Both the position numbers and the translations under genes were made by a program. A model generated the notes under the pieces. The model did not search any database. It was not told where the DNA came from and saw nothing but the letters and a program-made list of their open reading frames with translations. From an uncultured Alcaligenaceae bacterium (GTDB taxonomy: Bacteria > Pseudomonadota > Gammaproteobacteria > Burkholderiales > Burkholderiaceae_B): DNA of 60,381 nucleotides. Below, piece after piece: positions 48,028-56,165 of the stretch. Each line of letters starts with the position of its first letter. Position 1 is the stretch's first letter. The stretch spans positions 1 through 60,381 of the forward strand of contig CALBMZ010000154.1 of the NCBI GenBank assembly GCA_937896225.1, in the 5' to 3' direction.

Positions 48028-48765
48028 ATGACAAATCGAGTCGCATACGTAACCGGTGGTATGGGCGGAATTGGAACAGCAATCTGTCAAAAACTTGCTA
48101 AAGAAGGTATGACGGTTATTGCGGGTTGCGGCCCAAGTCGTGATTTTAACCAGTGGTTAGACCAACAGTCGGCTTTAGGTTACAAATTTTACGCATCAGT
48201 TGGCAATGTGAGTGACTGGGAATCAACGGTTGAAGCTTTTAAAAAAGTCGTCAGTGAGCATGGCCCAGTTGAAGTGTTAGTGAACAATGCGGGTATTACC
48301 CGTGACGGTATGTTTCGCAAAATGACACTAGACGATTGGCGTGCCGTGATGGACACAAATTTGAACAGTATGTTCAACGTGACCAAACAAGTTCTAGATG
48401 GAATGGTCGAGCGGGGTTGGGGTCGTATCATTAACATCAGCTCTGTTAACGGGCAAAAAGGCCAGTTTGGTCAGTCTAACTATGCCACTGCTAAAGCCGC
48501 AATTCATGGTTTTTCAATGTCGCTCGCACAAGAAGTAGCCAGTAAAGGTGTTACTGTTAACACTGTTTCCCCAGGTTATATTGGCACTGACATGGTTCGT
48601 GCCATTCGACCAGACGTACTTGAAAAAATTATTGCTACGATACCTGTTAAACGTTTAGGTGAACCGTCTGAAATTGCATCAATCGTTGCTTGGATAGCTT
48701 CTGAAGATGCGGGCTTTTCAACTGGTGCAGACTTTTCTCTGAATGGTGGTTTGCATATGGGATAA
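48028..48765 (+). CDS. phaB: Acetoacetyl-CoA reductase
   Basis: A 245-residue short-chain dehydrogenase that reduces acetoacetyl-CoA to (R)-3-hydroxybutyryl-CoA, the monomer for PhaC, with NADPH. The cofactor site is VTGGMGGIGTAIC (residues 8-20); the catalytic serine is in NISSVNGQKGQFGQSNY, with tyrosine and lysine in SNYATAKAA. The end, FSTGADFSLNGGLHMG, is characteristic of PhaB. AAAGGAG at 8 nt before the ATG is the strongest ribosome binding site in this part of the window. The 80-bp gap after phaC holds a weak hairpin (CGTAT/ATACG). Confidence 0.95.
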   Translation: MTNRVAYVTGGMGGIGTAICQKLAKEGMTVIAGCGPSRDFNQWLDQQSALGYKFYASVGNVSDWESTVEAFKKVVSEHGPVEVLVNNAGITRDGMFRKMTLDDWRAVMDTNLNSMFNVTKQVLDGMVERGWGRIINISSVNGQKGQFGQSNYATAKAAIHGFSMSLAQEVASKGVTVNTVSPGYIGTDMVRAIRPDVLEKIIATIPVKRLGEPSEIASIVAWIASEDAGFSTGADFSLNGGLHMG

Positions 48766-48818
48766 ATACCAAGTTCGGGGGAGCTTGTGATTTTAAAAAT
48801 ATAATTATTGGAAATTAA

Positions 48819-49364
48819 ATGACAGATGCTACGGCTGATTCATCACAGCGGTTAATTAAGAAATATCCTAATCGCCGTTTGTATGACACCAAGACCAGTG
48901 CTTATATTACGCTGGCCGATGTTAAAAAGTTAGTGGTTGAAAATGAATCATTTAAAGCCGTTGACGCAAAGTCGGGTGAAGACCTCACCCGTAGCATTTT
49001 GTTACAAATTATCTTAGAAGAAGAAAGTGGGGGTGTACCCATGTTTTCTTCTGCCATGCTTTCGCAAATCATTCGTTTCTATGGTGGTTCTATGCAAGGC
49101 ATCATGGGTTCTTATCTCGAAAAAAACATTCAAGCATTTAAAGAGATTCAAGATCGTATGACTGAACAATCGGCAAACACATACGGTAACCAGTTCGGGC
49201 CTGAGGCCTGGACGCAATTTATGAATTTGCAGTCACCCATGTTGCAAAATGTCATGAACAATTATGTTGATCAAAGCAAAAACTTGTTTGTACAAATGCA
49301 AGACAAAATGCAAGACCAAACACGCAACATTTTTACGGGTTTTCCGTTCAAGCCAAACGAATAA
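48819..49364 (+). CDS. phaR: Polyhydroxyalkanoate synthesis repressor PhaR
   Basis: PhaR (181 residues) binds both polymer granules and DNA and represses phasin genes until polymer forms. The N-terminal DNA-binding domain starts with RLIKKYPNRRLYDTKTSAYITL and the next block includes LLQIILEEESGGVPMFSSAMLSQIIRFYGG, both nearly invariant in the family. The C-terminal part is glutamine- and methionine-rich and may form a coiled coil that contacts the granule. It is 53 bp after phaB and 22 bp before the antiporter gene. No phasin gene is present in the window. Confidence 0.94.
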   Translation: MTDATADSSQRLIKKYPNRRLYDTKTSAYITLADVKKLVVENESFKAVDAKSGEDLTRSILLQIILEEESGGVPMFSSAMLSQIIRFYGGSMQGIMGSYLEKNIQAFKEIQDRMTEQSANTYGNQFGPEAWTQFMNLQSPMLQNVMNNYVDQSKNLFVQMQDKMQDQTRNIFTGFPFKPNE

Positions 49365-49386
49365 TATGTGCTCTGGTGCGTAAGCG

Positions 49387-51192
49387 ATGGAGTCACATCA
49401 GACGCTTCCCTATTTCAGAGAAATTGTTCTATTTCTCGTTTTCGCTGGCGTTTTAATTCCACTTTTAGGTAAATGGCGTGTCAATCAAGTGCTGGGCTTT
49501 TTGGCGGCTGGTGTGTTGGTCGGGCCCTTTGGTGCGGGAAGCCTGAGCCAGCAATGGCCATGGATGGCTTGGTTCACATTTCCGCGTCAAGAGTCTGTTG
49601 CGTCGCTTGCCGAATTGGGTGTCATTTTTTTAATGTTCACCATCGGTTTAGAACTTTCATTTAAGCGGCTCATCACACTACGGCATTGGGTGTTCGGTGT
49701 GGGCTTGTTGCAAATGAGCCTGACAACGATAGTGTTGGCTTTGTTTTGTGAACTGGTTGGCTTGACTTGGCCTAATGCCATTATGGTTGGTTTGATTTTA
49801 TCGTTTTCGTCAACGGCTGTTGTGATGCAAGTGTTGAGGCAGCGTAACGAATTGTCTACGCCAATGGGTCGCTCAGTCTTTTCAATATTACTCATGCAAG
49901 ACTTGGCTGTGGTGCCGCTATTGCTCATGGTGGGCATGCTGGGTGCGAGTGCGCAACAGCAAACCGATATGGTGCAGTGGTTCAGTACCCAAGGTTTGCT
50001 GTTTCAAATGTTGTTGGCTCTTGTTAAGGCAGCCGTTGCAGCCGGTATTATTTATTTTCTAGCCCGCAAAGTGCTACGACCTCTTTTTTTCTGGCTGGGT
50101 TCTGAGGGCAGTACAGACTCATTTGTAGCGCTTACCTTATTGGCAACGCTGGGTATTTCAGCTTTAACTTGGCTGGTTGGCCTGTCTTTAGCCATGGGGG
50201 CATTATTAGCCGGTTTACTGTTAGCTGAAACAGAGTTTCGCCACCGTGTTGCCTTAACCATCGAACCCTTCACCGGCTTGTTGTTAGGCTTGTTTTTTAT
50301 GTCGGTTGGCATGGGCGTTAACTTAGTCGAACTCTTGGGTAATTTGCCTGAAATTTTAATGTTGTCTGTACTGCTGATGGTTAGTAAATCTGTCATTGCT
50401 ACTTTGGCTCTGAAAATTGGCGGTATGCGTTGGGCATTAGCCATTGAGGGTGGGGTTTGGTTAGGTCAAGGTGGCGAGTTTGCTTTTGTAATGATTGCGG
50501 CTGCTACAGCCAGCGGTTTTTTAAACCCGGAGCTGGGACAATCTTTAATGTTGTTGGTCGCGATATCTATGTTTTTAACGCCATTGGCCGGTAGGCTGGG
50601 CCGTTTAATGGCTCGAAAGATTGAGCATCGTTTTCCTCCTCCAGACGATTTGACTGCACCGAATGCTTTGAAGGGTGAGCAAAAAGGTCACATGATTATC
50701 ATAGGTTTTGGGCGGGTGGGGCAAGCGGTAGTCGATGCGCTTGAAAGTCAAAATATTCCTATACTGATCATTGATCGCGATATTAATTTAGTTCGAAAAT
50801 TTGCAGGTCAGTATCCTATTTTTGTGGGCGATGTGGCACACGACAACTTGTTGACTAAACTTTCGCCAGAGCGAGCAATTGGTGTGGTACTAACGCTTGA
50901 CCACACTAAAGCATCTTTAGGTGCTTTGGCCTACATTAGGCGGTTTTATCCGAAATTGCCAGTCATTGCGCGTGCGCGCGATGAAGGCCATGCGAAATTG
51001 TTATACGCAGCGAAGGCGACCGCAGTTGTGCCTGAAACACTTGAGGCCAGTTTGCAGCTTTCGAGCTTGACGTTAGAGGCCGCAGGCATACCCGAAGACG
51101 CCGTTTTGCAATGGGCTGCAAATAGACGTGAAATGCGTTACGCCTTATTTAGAAGCCAGAAAAATAGCGGGGTCGACTCGGGCGTTGTTTAA
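49387..51192 (+). CDS. CPA2-family monovalent cation:proton antiporter with RCK domain (KefB/KefC-like)
   Basis: A 601-residue membrane protein: about 12 helices of the Na+/H+ exchanger type (residues 10-410) followed by a TrkA-N/RCK nucleotide-binding domain (about 430-550; HMIIIGFGRVGQAVVDALE). Key stretches are GFLAAGVLVGPFGAG, FTIGLELS and LSFSSTAVVMQVL. It should exchange K+ or Na+ for protons and be gated by NAD(H) or a glutathione conjugate, but no KefF/KefG ancillary gene is beside it. The last 48 bp overlap the 3' end of the M23 peptidase gene on the opposite strand. Confidence 0.88.
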   Translation: MESHQTLPYFREIVLFLVFAGVLIPLLGKWRVNQVLGFLAAGVLVGPFGAGSLSQQWPWMAWFTFPRQESVASLAELGVIFLMFTIGLELSFKRLITLRHWVFGVGLLQMSLTTIVLALFCELVGLTWPNAIMVGLILSFSSTAVVMQVLRQRNELSTPMGRSVFSILLMQDLAVVPLLLMVGMLGASAQQQTDMVQWFSTQGLLFQMLLALVKAAVAAGIIYFLARKVLRPLFFWLGSEGSTDSFVALTLLATLGISALTWLVGLSLAMGALLAGLLLAETEFRHRVALTIEPFTGLLLGLFFMSVGMGVNLVELLGNLPEILMLSVLLMVSKSVIATLALKIGGMRWALAIEGGVWLGQGGEFAFVMIAAATASGFLNPELGQSLMLLVAISMFLTPLAGRLGRLMARKIEHRFPPPDDLTAPNALKGEQKGHMIIIGFGRVGQAVVDALESQNIPILIIDRDINLVRKFAGQYPIFVGDVAHDNLLTKLSPERAIGVVLTLDHTKASLGALAYIRRFYPKLPVIARARDEGHAKLLYAAKATAVVPETLEASLQLSSLTLEAAGIPEDAVLQWAANRREMRYALFRSQKNSGVDSGVV

Positions 51193-52173
51193 GCTTACAT
51201 TCCAGTGCAAGTGTGGGCCTGTTGAGCGGCCTGTTGAGCCCACTTTACCAATGACGTCATAGCGACTCACGTAATCGCCAAGCTTTCTGTCAATGCTTGA
51301 TAAGTGACAAAACATGCTGATTAAACCAGAGCCGTGATCAACAAAAACCGTGTTGCCATTAAAGAAATAGTTTCCCACCAAAATGATGCGGCCCGATGCG
51401 GGCGTTTGTACAGGTGTACCTTTTGGTACGGCGAAATCTAAACCTGAATGTGGGTTGCGCGGTTCACCGTTGAAAAACCGTTTCAAACCAAAGGGGCTTG
51501 ATAGACGCCCTTTAACAGGCGGATCAAATAAAACATTAGAGGGATCTGCGTTTGAAAAGGTTGCGTAAGCTTCATTTTGTAACGCTGACTCCTGGCGAAT
51601 GCGGGCTAAATCGTCAGGGTTGGGGTTGACCTGACGCTTATTCTTGAGTGTGATGTGTTGGGCTGGGTAGGTTTTATCGCGCACTTCAAACGCACCCAGA
51701 GCCGACAGCTGCCCTGCCTCGGCTTGCATCTGTTTAAGAACAGATTGAATATTGGGCTTGTGTTCAAGCGCCAAGTCAGTTTTTTCAGGTTCTTGATCAA
51801 CAAAAGACAATTGATATGCACCAGGCAGCGTATTAAGTGACAAGCCAACCAAGGCGTACCATTTGTTTTGATGAGCTAACACCAAAACATCTGAACCCTT
51901 GAATGTTGCACGTGGGGCTTCTTTGGCGAAGCCTAATGGGACCACCGCCACACCGCCCGGCACAGCTTGATTAAGTTGTTTGATGGCTTGTGCTGAAAGA
52001 GGTGAGGCCTTACCAGTTGAGGCGCTTGCAGACGAGGCGTTGGAAACTGTTGAGCGCACAGCCCAACTTTGTTGGTGAGGAATCAGGGCTAAACCGAACC
52101 ACCCTGCACACGCTAAAAGTGCCTGACGCCGACTTAAAACGGTAGGAAGTATTGAACGGGGTCGTCTGGACAT
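51145..52173 (-). CDS. M23-family metallopeptidase (LytM-type) with twin-arginine-like signal
   Basis: A 342-residue exported peptidoglycan hydrolase or a regulator of one. The C-terminal LytM domain has the zinc-ligand motifs HSGLDFAVPKGTPV and GPHLHWNVSLN, both intact, so it can be active. The N-terminus contains SRRQALL followed by a hydrophobic stretch and SWA, which looks like a Tat signal, unusual for this family. The middle part is a beta-rich domain with KEAPRATFKGSDVLVLAHQNKWYALVGL. The ATG at 52173 is used; the only longer option starts with TTG. The gene begins inside the 3' end of dsbB (40-bp overlap) and ends inside the antiporter gene. Confidence 0.87.
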   Translation of the reverse strand: MSRRPRSILPTVLSRRQALLACAGWFGLALIPHQQSWAVRSTVSNASSASASTGKASPLSAQAIKQLNQAVPGGVAVVPLGFAKEAPRATFKGSDVLVLAHQNKWYALVGLSLNTLPGAYQLSFVDQEPEKTDLALEHKPNIQSVLKQMQAEAGQLSALGAFEVRDKTYPAQHITLKNKRQVNPNPDDLARIRQESALQNEAYATFSNADPSNVLFDPPVKGRLSSPFGLKRFFNGEPRNPHSGLDFAVPKGTPVQTPASGRIILVGNYFFNGNTVFVDHGSGLISMFCHLSSIDRKLGDYVSRYDVIGKVGSTGRSTGPHLHWNVSLNNARVDPAIFLASK

Positions 52174-52706
52174 GGGCCAAGTTTGCAAACCATCACGCTG
52201 CTAACGGTGTTGGCTAAGCTTAAAATTAAGAATAAAGAAATAATCAAAACGGCAATCCAACCTAAACGTTGGAGTCTCGGTGTAGAAAAGTGCTTATGAT
52301 CGACACACAGCATGATCGATGTGAATGCAATTACCATCACAAATGAAATAAAGCCCCAAGTATAAAAATGCAAACCTAAAAATGGTGAACCATAGCCCGT
52401 ATCACCAGGGGCAATGTGCAAGAGCACTTGTCTCAAAGATGTGCCTGCACCTGCTAGCGCACCAATAATTGCCATGGCGTAGTGAATGGTTGAGGGCCCA
52501 AACTGAGCGTTCATCATAAAACCCATACCCACTAAAATGAGCCCAAGTCTTTGTAATTGGCATAAGGGGCAGGGCAGTTCGTGAAATGCTATTTGGTAAA
52601 AAAAAGCAATTAATAACGAAAAGCTAATACCCAACAATGCTAGTAGATTAAGTGAGTAAGATAATCGATGCTCAACGGGGGTTGCATGGGTTAATTGACT
52701 AAACAT
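52134..52706 (-). CDS. dsbB: Disulfide bond formation protein B, five-helix variant
   Basis: DsbB reoxidises a periplasmic thiol oxidase and passes electrons to quinone. The redox pair ELPCPLCQ (Cys46, Cys49) follows the first helix and matches the family. The second cysteine pair is not in the loop after helix 3 where E. coli DsbB has it; instead a fifth helix is followed by a short end with CKLGPCPDDPVQY (Cys174, Cys179). This layout belongs to a DsbB branch that I know to sit beside DUF5993 genes, and one is present 64 bp upstream. The partner DsbA is not in the window. The gene overlaps the M23 peptidase start by 40 bp. Confidence 0.88.
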   Translation of the reverse strand: MFSQLTHATPVEHRLSYSLNLLALLGISFSLLIAFFYQIAFHELPCPLCQLQRLGLILVGMGFMMNAQFGPSTIHYAMAIIGALAGAGTSLRQVLLHIAPGDTGYGSPFLGLHFYTWGFISFVMVIAFTSIMLCVDHKHFSTPRLQRLGWIAVLIISLFLILSLANTVSSVMVCKLGPCPDDPVQYFLPF

Positions 52707-52770
52707 ACTGAAACCTCAATAAAACTGTCATGATCATGTTTGAATGCATATTTGAATTTAGCTTTAAACA

Positions 52771-52929
52771 TTAGAGTGAAATATTAAGGGTGCCAGTCAT
52801 GTGGTATGACATCCAACCCAACATGATCACTATCGTGATAACCCAAACACCAATAGCTGACGCACGTTTGCCTTTCATGGCTAAAACAATACCAATAAAG
52901 GCGGTTAAAAAAGGTAACATCATGATCAT
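52771..52929 (-). CDS. DUF5993 family membrane microprotein, 52 residues
   Basis: A short gene found by reading the minus strand ahead of dsbB. The product starts MIMMLPFLTAFIGIVLAMKG, has a second hydrophobic stretch (GVWVITIVIMLGWMS) and ends in YHMTGTLNISL, so it spans the membrane twice with a small basic turn (KGKR) between. The arrangement and the end with an H-x(6)-LN-x-S-like pattern match DUF5993, a family seen next to dsbB. GGAGA lies 7 nt before the ATG, which supports real translation. It probably stabilises or regulates the DsbB variant, but no function is established. Confidence 0.75.
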   Translation of the reverse strand: MIMMLPFLTAFIGIVLAMKGKRASAIGVWVITIVIMLGWMSYHMTGTLNISL

Positions 52930-53019
52930 GTTGCTGTCTCCATGCTTTTATACGGTTACTGTATCACGCTGAATCTTTTTTTTCAGTATGGCATCAAAGG
53001 TTTAGGCTCATGTCATAAG

Positions 53020-53073
53020 CTTAAACTTAAGTTCAAGTTCATGTTCAAGTAAATGTTCATGCTCCTGTTCAAG
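53020..53073. repeat. Degenerate hexamer repeat (about nine units of TTCAWG type)
   Basis: Nine 6-nt units with drifting sequence: CTTAAA, CTTAAG, TTCAAG, TTCATG, TTCAAG, TAAATG, TTCATG, CTCCTG, TTCAAG. It lies in the 209-bp spacer between the MOSC gene and the DUF5993-dsbB genes, upstream of the latter. Confidence 0.6.
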
Positions 53074-53138
53074 AGACGTGCAAGTTAAGGTCAAAGTTAA
53101 ATTTAAAGATTGGCTTAGTTTTTGATAATATTTAATTT

Positions 53139-54041
53139 TTAGCTTAATTTTAGCGTGGCTTCAATCGGGTCGCCAACTTTCACGATGTGACCCGCCCCTT
53201 GCGTGACAATAGCGTTCATTGCAAAACAAATTTCATCATTCATCGATATTAATCGTCTGTACCCTGCCAGCGTATCGTTGACTTCGGGCGAACTGATGGC
53301 TGTGAAAGGGTTTATATTGGGTACGGCACATCGCGTGCACGGTTTAACCATACTGATCATAACGGGGCCATTGCTTGAGTGAATGGTTAAGCTTTCAATA
53401 GAGTCTTCTTCATGGGGCTGTAAACCTGCCAAAATAATATTGGATCGAAAACGTAGTGCGTCAACAGGCTCGTGCCCAACCTCTGCCAGTCGGTCGTTCA
53501 AAGCGGTCATAGATGCTTGGCTTAATATGTTTAGGCCGTAGCCATCGCTAAACCAATTAGAGGTTCGCGGTAACGTTGTACCCTTTAAATTAGCGCTTCT
53601 TGGGTGCTCAGCATGCGCTTGAACCAACCGAAAGCTTTTACCTGGAACATCTAAGTATTGAGTCACCCATTTTGCAGAGACCTCGCCACAGTCGAGTGCA
53701 GTGACTGAGTCGCGCCACACTTGAACTGTTAGAGTGTTTGGCGTGTGGGGGCTGTGTGTTTGTGCCCAGGGAACTAAAAGCTCTGTTTGATTGGGGGCGT
53801 TTAAAATTAAGCCTTTATCGCTGGCTTGTGCCAAGATCCATACCAAATGGGGAATTTGACGTTGCGTGATGAAATGCCCTGATTCGTCAATAATTAACCA
53901 TTGCCGATCGTGCTGCAACCCAACACTTGTGATGATAGACTCAGTGAGTAAATTACCTGCCACGCCTTTAATGGGAAATTGATAAAGCGCTTGAATCGTA
54001 CCGGTTAGATCGACCTGCATGGTATGTTGAACCTCTTGCAT
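53139..54041 (-). CDS. MOSC domain-containing protein (mARC/YcbX-like)
   Basis: A 300-residue protein with an N-terminal MOSC beta-barrel domain (opening IQALYQFPIKGVAGNLLTES) and a C-terminal MOSC domain. The conserved cysteines that bind or carry the molybdenum cofactor sulfur lie in MVKPCTRCAVPNIN near residue 235; DALRFRSNIIL before it is typical. YcbX- and mARC-type proteins reduce N-hydroxylated compounds. There is no ferredoxin domain fused to the end, so an outside electron donor would be required. The ATG at 54041 has no ribosome binding site; one at 54020 is preceded by AGAGG at about 11 nt and may be the true start. Confidence 0.87.
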   Translation of the reverse strand: MQEVQHTMQVDLTGTIQALYQFPIKGVAGNLLTESIITSVGLQHDRQWLIIDESGHFITQRQIPHLVWILAQASDKGLILNAPNQTELLVPWAQTHSPHTPNTLTVQVWRDSVTALDCGEVSAKWVTQYLDVPGKSFRLVQAHAEHPRSANLKGTTLPRTSNWFSDGYGLNILSQASMTALNDRLAEVGHEPVDALRFRSNIILAGLQPHEEDSIESLTIHSSNGPVMISMVKPCTRCAVPNINPFTAISSPEVNDTLAGYRRLISMNDEICFAMNAIVTQGAGHIVKVGDPIEATLKLS

Positions 54042-54202
54042 TAAATGTCACGTTAGTTTGTTGGGTAATATGGCAAAGTAGTAGCTTAGCGTTGTAGGTC
54101 AGAGCAGATTTGATAGTTCTTGTTCAACAAGTTCGCCGCTTAGTCATGATGTCATATTTTTGCGTGAGCGGTAAAGACGGTTTGAAAAAGTATTAGAGCG
54201 AG

Positions 54203-54231
54203 TTGAGAGCATCGCCATAACTGCTTAGAAT
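54203..54231 (+). promoter_or_regulatory. Sigma-70 promoter of yajQ
   Basis: TTGAGA and TAGAAT with a 17-nt spacer give a start near 54238 and a leader of about 40 nt. This rules out a start codon at 54237 and supports the ATG at 54279. Confidence 0.65.
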
Positions 54232-54278
54232 AGTGTTTGTTAATAGTTTTTTGTAGTTTTTTTTTGGGGTTATACGTT

Positions 54279-54761
54279 ATGCCATCATTTGATGTTGTTT
54301 CAGAGGTTGATAAGCACGAGCTCACCAATGCCGTTGATCAAGCCAATCGAGAGCTATCGACTCGTTTCGATTTTAAAGGTACTGAAGCCAAGTTTGAACT
54401 CGACGAGTTTGTGGTAACACAAGTGGCATCAAGTGTTTTTCAACTCAAGCAAATGACCGACATTCTTCGTGCACGTTTAAGCGCACGTCAAATTGATACT
54501 CGGTGTCTTGATATGGCTGACCCACTTGAAAACGTCAGTGGCGCGCGTCAAAAAATAACGATTAAACAAGGGCTTGAACAAGCATCCTCTAAAAAGCTTA
54601 TCGCCGCCATTAAAGAGGCAAAGTTAAAAGTCGAAACGCAAATTAACGGTGACAAGTTACGGATTACCGGTAAAAAACGAGACGACCTTCAAGCGACGAT
54701 GGCGGTTCTTAAAAAAGTAGACATCGAATTGCCTTTGCAATTCGATAACTTTCGTGACTAA
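54279..54761 (+). CDS. YajQ-family nucleotide-binding protein
   Basis: A 160-residue cytosolic protein with two ferredoxin-like halves. The start MPSFDVVSEVDKHELTNAVDQ, the FDFKGTEA block and the end KKVDIELPLQFDNFRD are nearly invariant in the family. YajQ binds tRNA and rRNA in vitro, and in Xanthomonas and some others its homologues bind cyclic di-GMP and act on virulence genes. Which of these holds here is not visible. The gene stands alone between the MOSC and Old Yellow Enzyme genes and has its own promoter. Confidence 0.94.
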   Translation: MPSFDVVSEVDKHELTNAVDQANRELSTRFDFKGTEAKFELDEFVVTQVASSVFQLKQMTDILRARLSARQIDTRCLDMADPLENVSGARQKITIKQGLEQASSKKLIAAIKEAKLKVETQINGDKLRITGKKRDDLQATMAVLKKVDIELPLQFDNFRD

Positions 54762-54869
54762 TCTGATTGGGTTTATGTTTGCAGGCACCGCGGAGTTAAT
54801 TGGTGATAGTTAAGTTGATGGTTTAACTCGGCAGTGGTTATGAAAGATGCGGGCTAGCTAAAAATACCT

Positions 54870-55985
54870 TTATCGCTGATTACTGCGTACACCGTCAAAA
54901 AGCTTAGTATGACCAGCCGGTTGGCAACGCCAGTACTGTGGAGGTGCTTCAACTTGTGCCCCCAAAGCGGCAGCGGCATGCCATGGCCAGCGGGGGTTAT
55001 ACAAAATACCCCGTGCTAATGCAACCAAATCTGCTTTACCTTCTTGCAAAATAGCCTCAGCTTGTAAGGGGTCGTTAATTAAACCCACCGAAATAATGGG
55101 CATGTGTTTGACATGCGATTTAATTTCTTGCGCTAAATGTACTTGATAACCAGGCCCGATTGGAATTTTTTGTTGGGTTGAAACGCCGCCGCTTGATACG
55201 TGTAAGAAATCACAGCCCATGTCTTCAAGTTTTTGAGCCATGATGTTGCTTTCAGCTACCGTCCACCCGCCTTCAACCCAATCACAAGCTGATAATCGCA
55301 CGCCCAGTGCGATGTGTTGAGGTATCGCAGCCCTAACTGCTTCAAACACCGATAAAGGAAAGCGCATACGGTTTTCAGAGCTGCCGCCAAACTCATCGGT
55401 ACGTTGATTTGAGAGGGGGGACAGAAACTGATGAAATAAATAACCGTGCGCACAATGAAGTTCAATGCCATCAAAACCAATATTAGTTGCACGTTTAGCG
55501 GCCAATACAAATGCTTCTTTTATTCGCTCTAAGCCTGCAGCATCTAATTCAATAGGGGGGCGCTCATCAGCGCCATGGCTGATTGCGCTTGGGGCAACCG
55601 TTTCCCAGCCTCCGTTTTCGAAAGATATGAGTTTGCCTGATTCCCAGGGCTTATGGCTCGAACCCTTGCGCCCAGCGTGTGACAACTGAATAAATAGTTT
55701 GGTCGAGGCGATGGGTCTGATGGTGTCAATCACGTTTTTAATCGCAGTGGCGTGTTGGTCACTCCATAAACCAAGACAGCCATCAGAGATACGGCCAATC
55801 TTTTCGACTGCAGTGGCTTCAACAATAAGCGCTGCCGCACCTGAAAGGGTTAGGTTGCCTAAATGTATCAAATGCCATGGGCTGGCTAAGCCATTCTCTG
55901 ACGAGTATTGGCACATTGGGGCAATAACAATACGATTATTGAGCTTGACGGGCCCCAACTGAATTTCTGAAAAAAGCATGCTCAT
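54870..55985 (-). CDS. NADH:flavin oxidoreductase, Old Yellow Enzyme family (YqjM-like)
   Basis: A 371-residue FMN enzyme that reduces activated carbon-carbon double bonds with NADPH. Motifs of the thermophilic-like YqjM branch are present: APMCQYSSENG with the flavin-tuning cysteine near residue 25, QLSHAGRKGS, and HCAHGYLFHQFLSPLSNQRTDEFGG with the His/His pair for substrate carbonyl binding. The ATG at 55985 has AAGGG 8 nt upstream; an earlier in-frame ATG at 56030 has none. The physiological substrate is unknown. It converges on yajQ across 108 bp that include a possible 7-bp stem GAGTTAA/TTAACTC without a T-run. Confidence 0.9.
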   Translation of the reverse strand: MSMLFSEIQLGPVKLNNRIVIAPMCQYSSENGLASPWHLIHLGNLTLSGAAALIVEATAVEKIGRISDGCLGLWSDQHATAIKNVIDTIRPIASTKLFIQLSHAGRKGSSHKPWESGKLISFENGGWETVAPSAISHGADERPPIELDAAGLERIKEAFVLAAKRATNIGFDGIELHCAHGYLFHQFLSPLSNQRTDEFGGSSENRMRFPLSVFEAVRAAIPQHIALGVRLSACDWVEGGWTVAESNIMAQKLEDMGCDFLHVSSGGVSTQQKIPIGPGYQVHLAQEIKSHVKHMPIISVGLINDPLQAEAILQEGKADLVALARGILYNPRWPWHAAAALGAQVEAPPQYWRCQPAGHTKLFDGVRSNQR

Positions 55986-56123
55986 ATCAATTACCCTTGT
56001 TTTAGTTGTGTGGTTGGAAAAAGTTGACACATGAAAGTGCCTTATAAAATGTCAGTTTCTTAATTTACAACGAATGATGTTTACATTTTTAGATATTCAA
56101 AAAATGTTATTGTTAGGTTTGAA

Positions 56124-56144
56124 AAGTGTGTTTGATGCACACTT
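56124..56144 (+). repeat. Hairpin in the leader of the glycine-rich secreted protein
   Basis: AAGTGTG and CACACTT surround a 7-nt loop, ending 8 nt before the GGAG ribosome binding site at 56153-56156. It may stabilise the mRNA or tune its translation. Confidence 0.6.
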
Positions 56145-56165
56145 AATTATTTGGAGTCTGATGTT

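Noticed and set aside
52790-52972. 60-codon plus-strand frame before dsbB
   Set aside because: It is the reverse strand of the DUF5993 gene, which has a ribosome binding site and a recognisable product.
54119-54131. CTTGTTCAACAAG palindrome upstream of yajQ
   Set aside because: Short, with no second copy seen and 70 bp away from the predicted promoter; could be chance.
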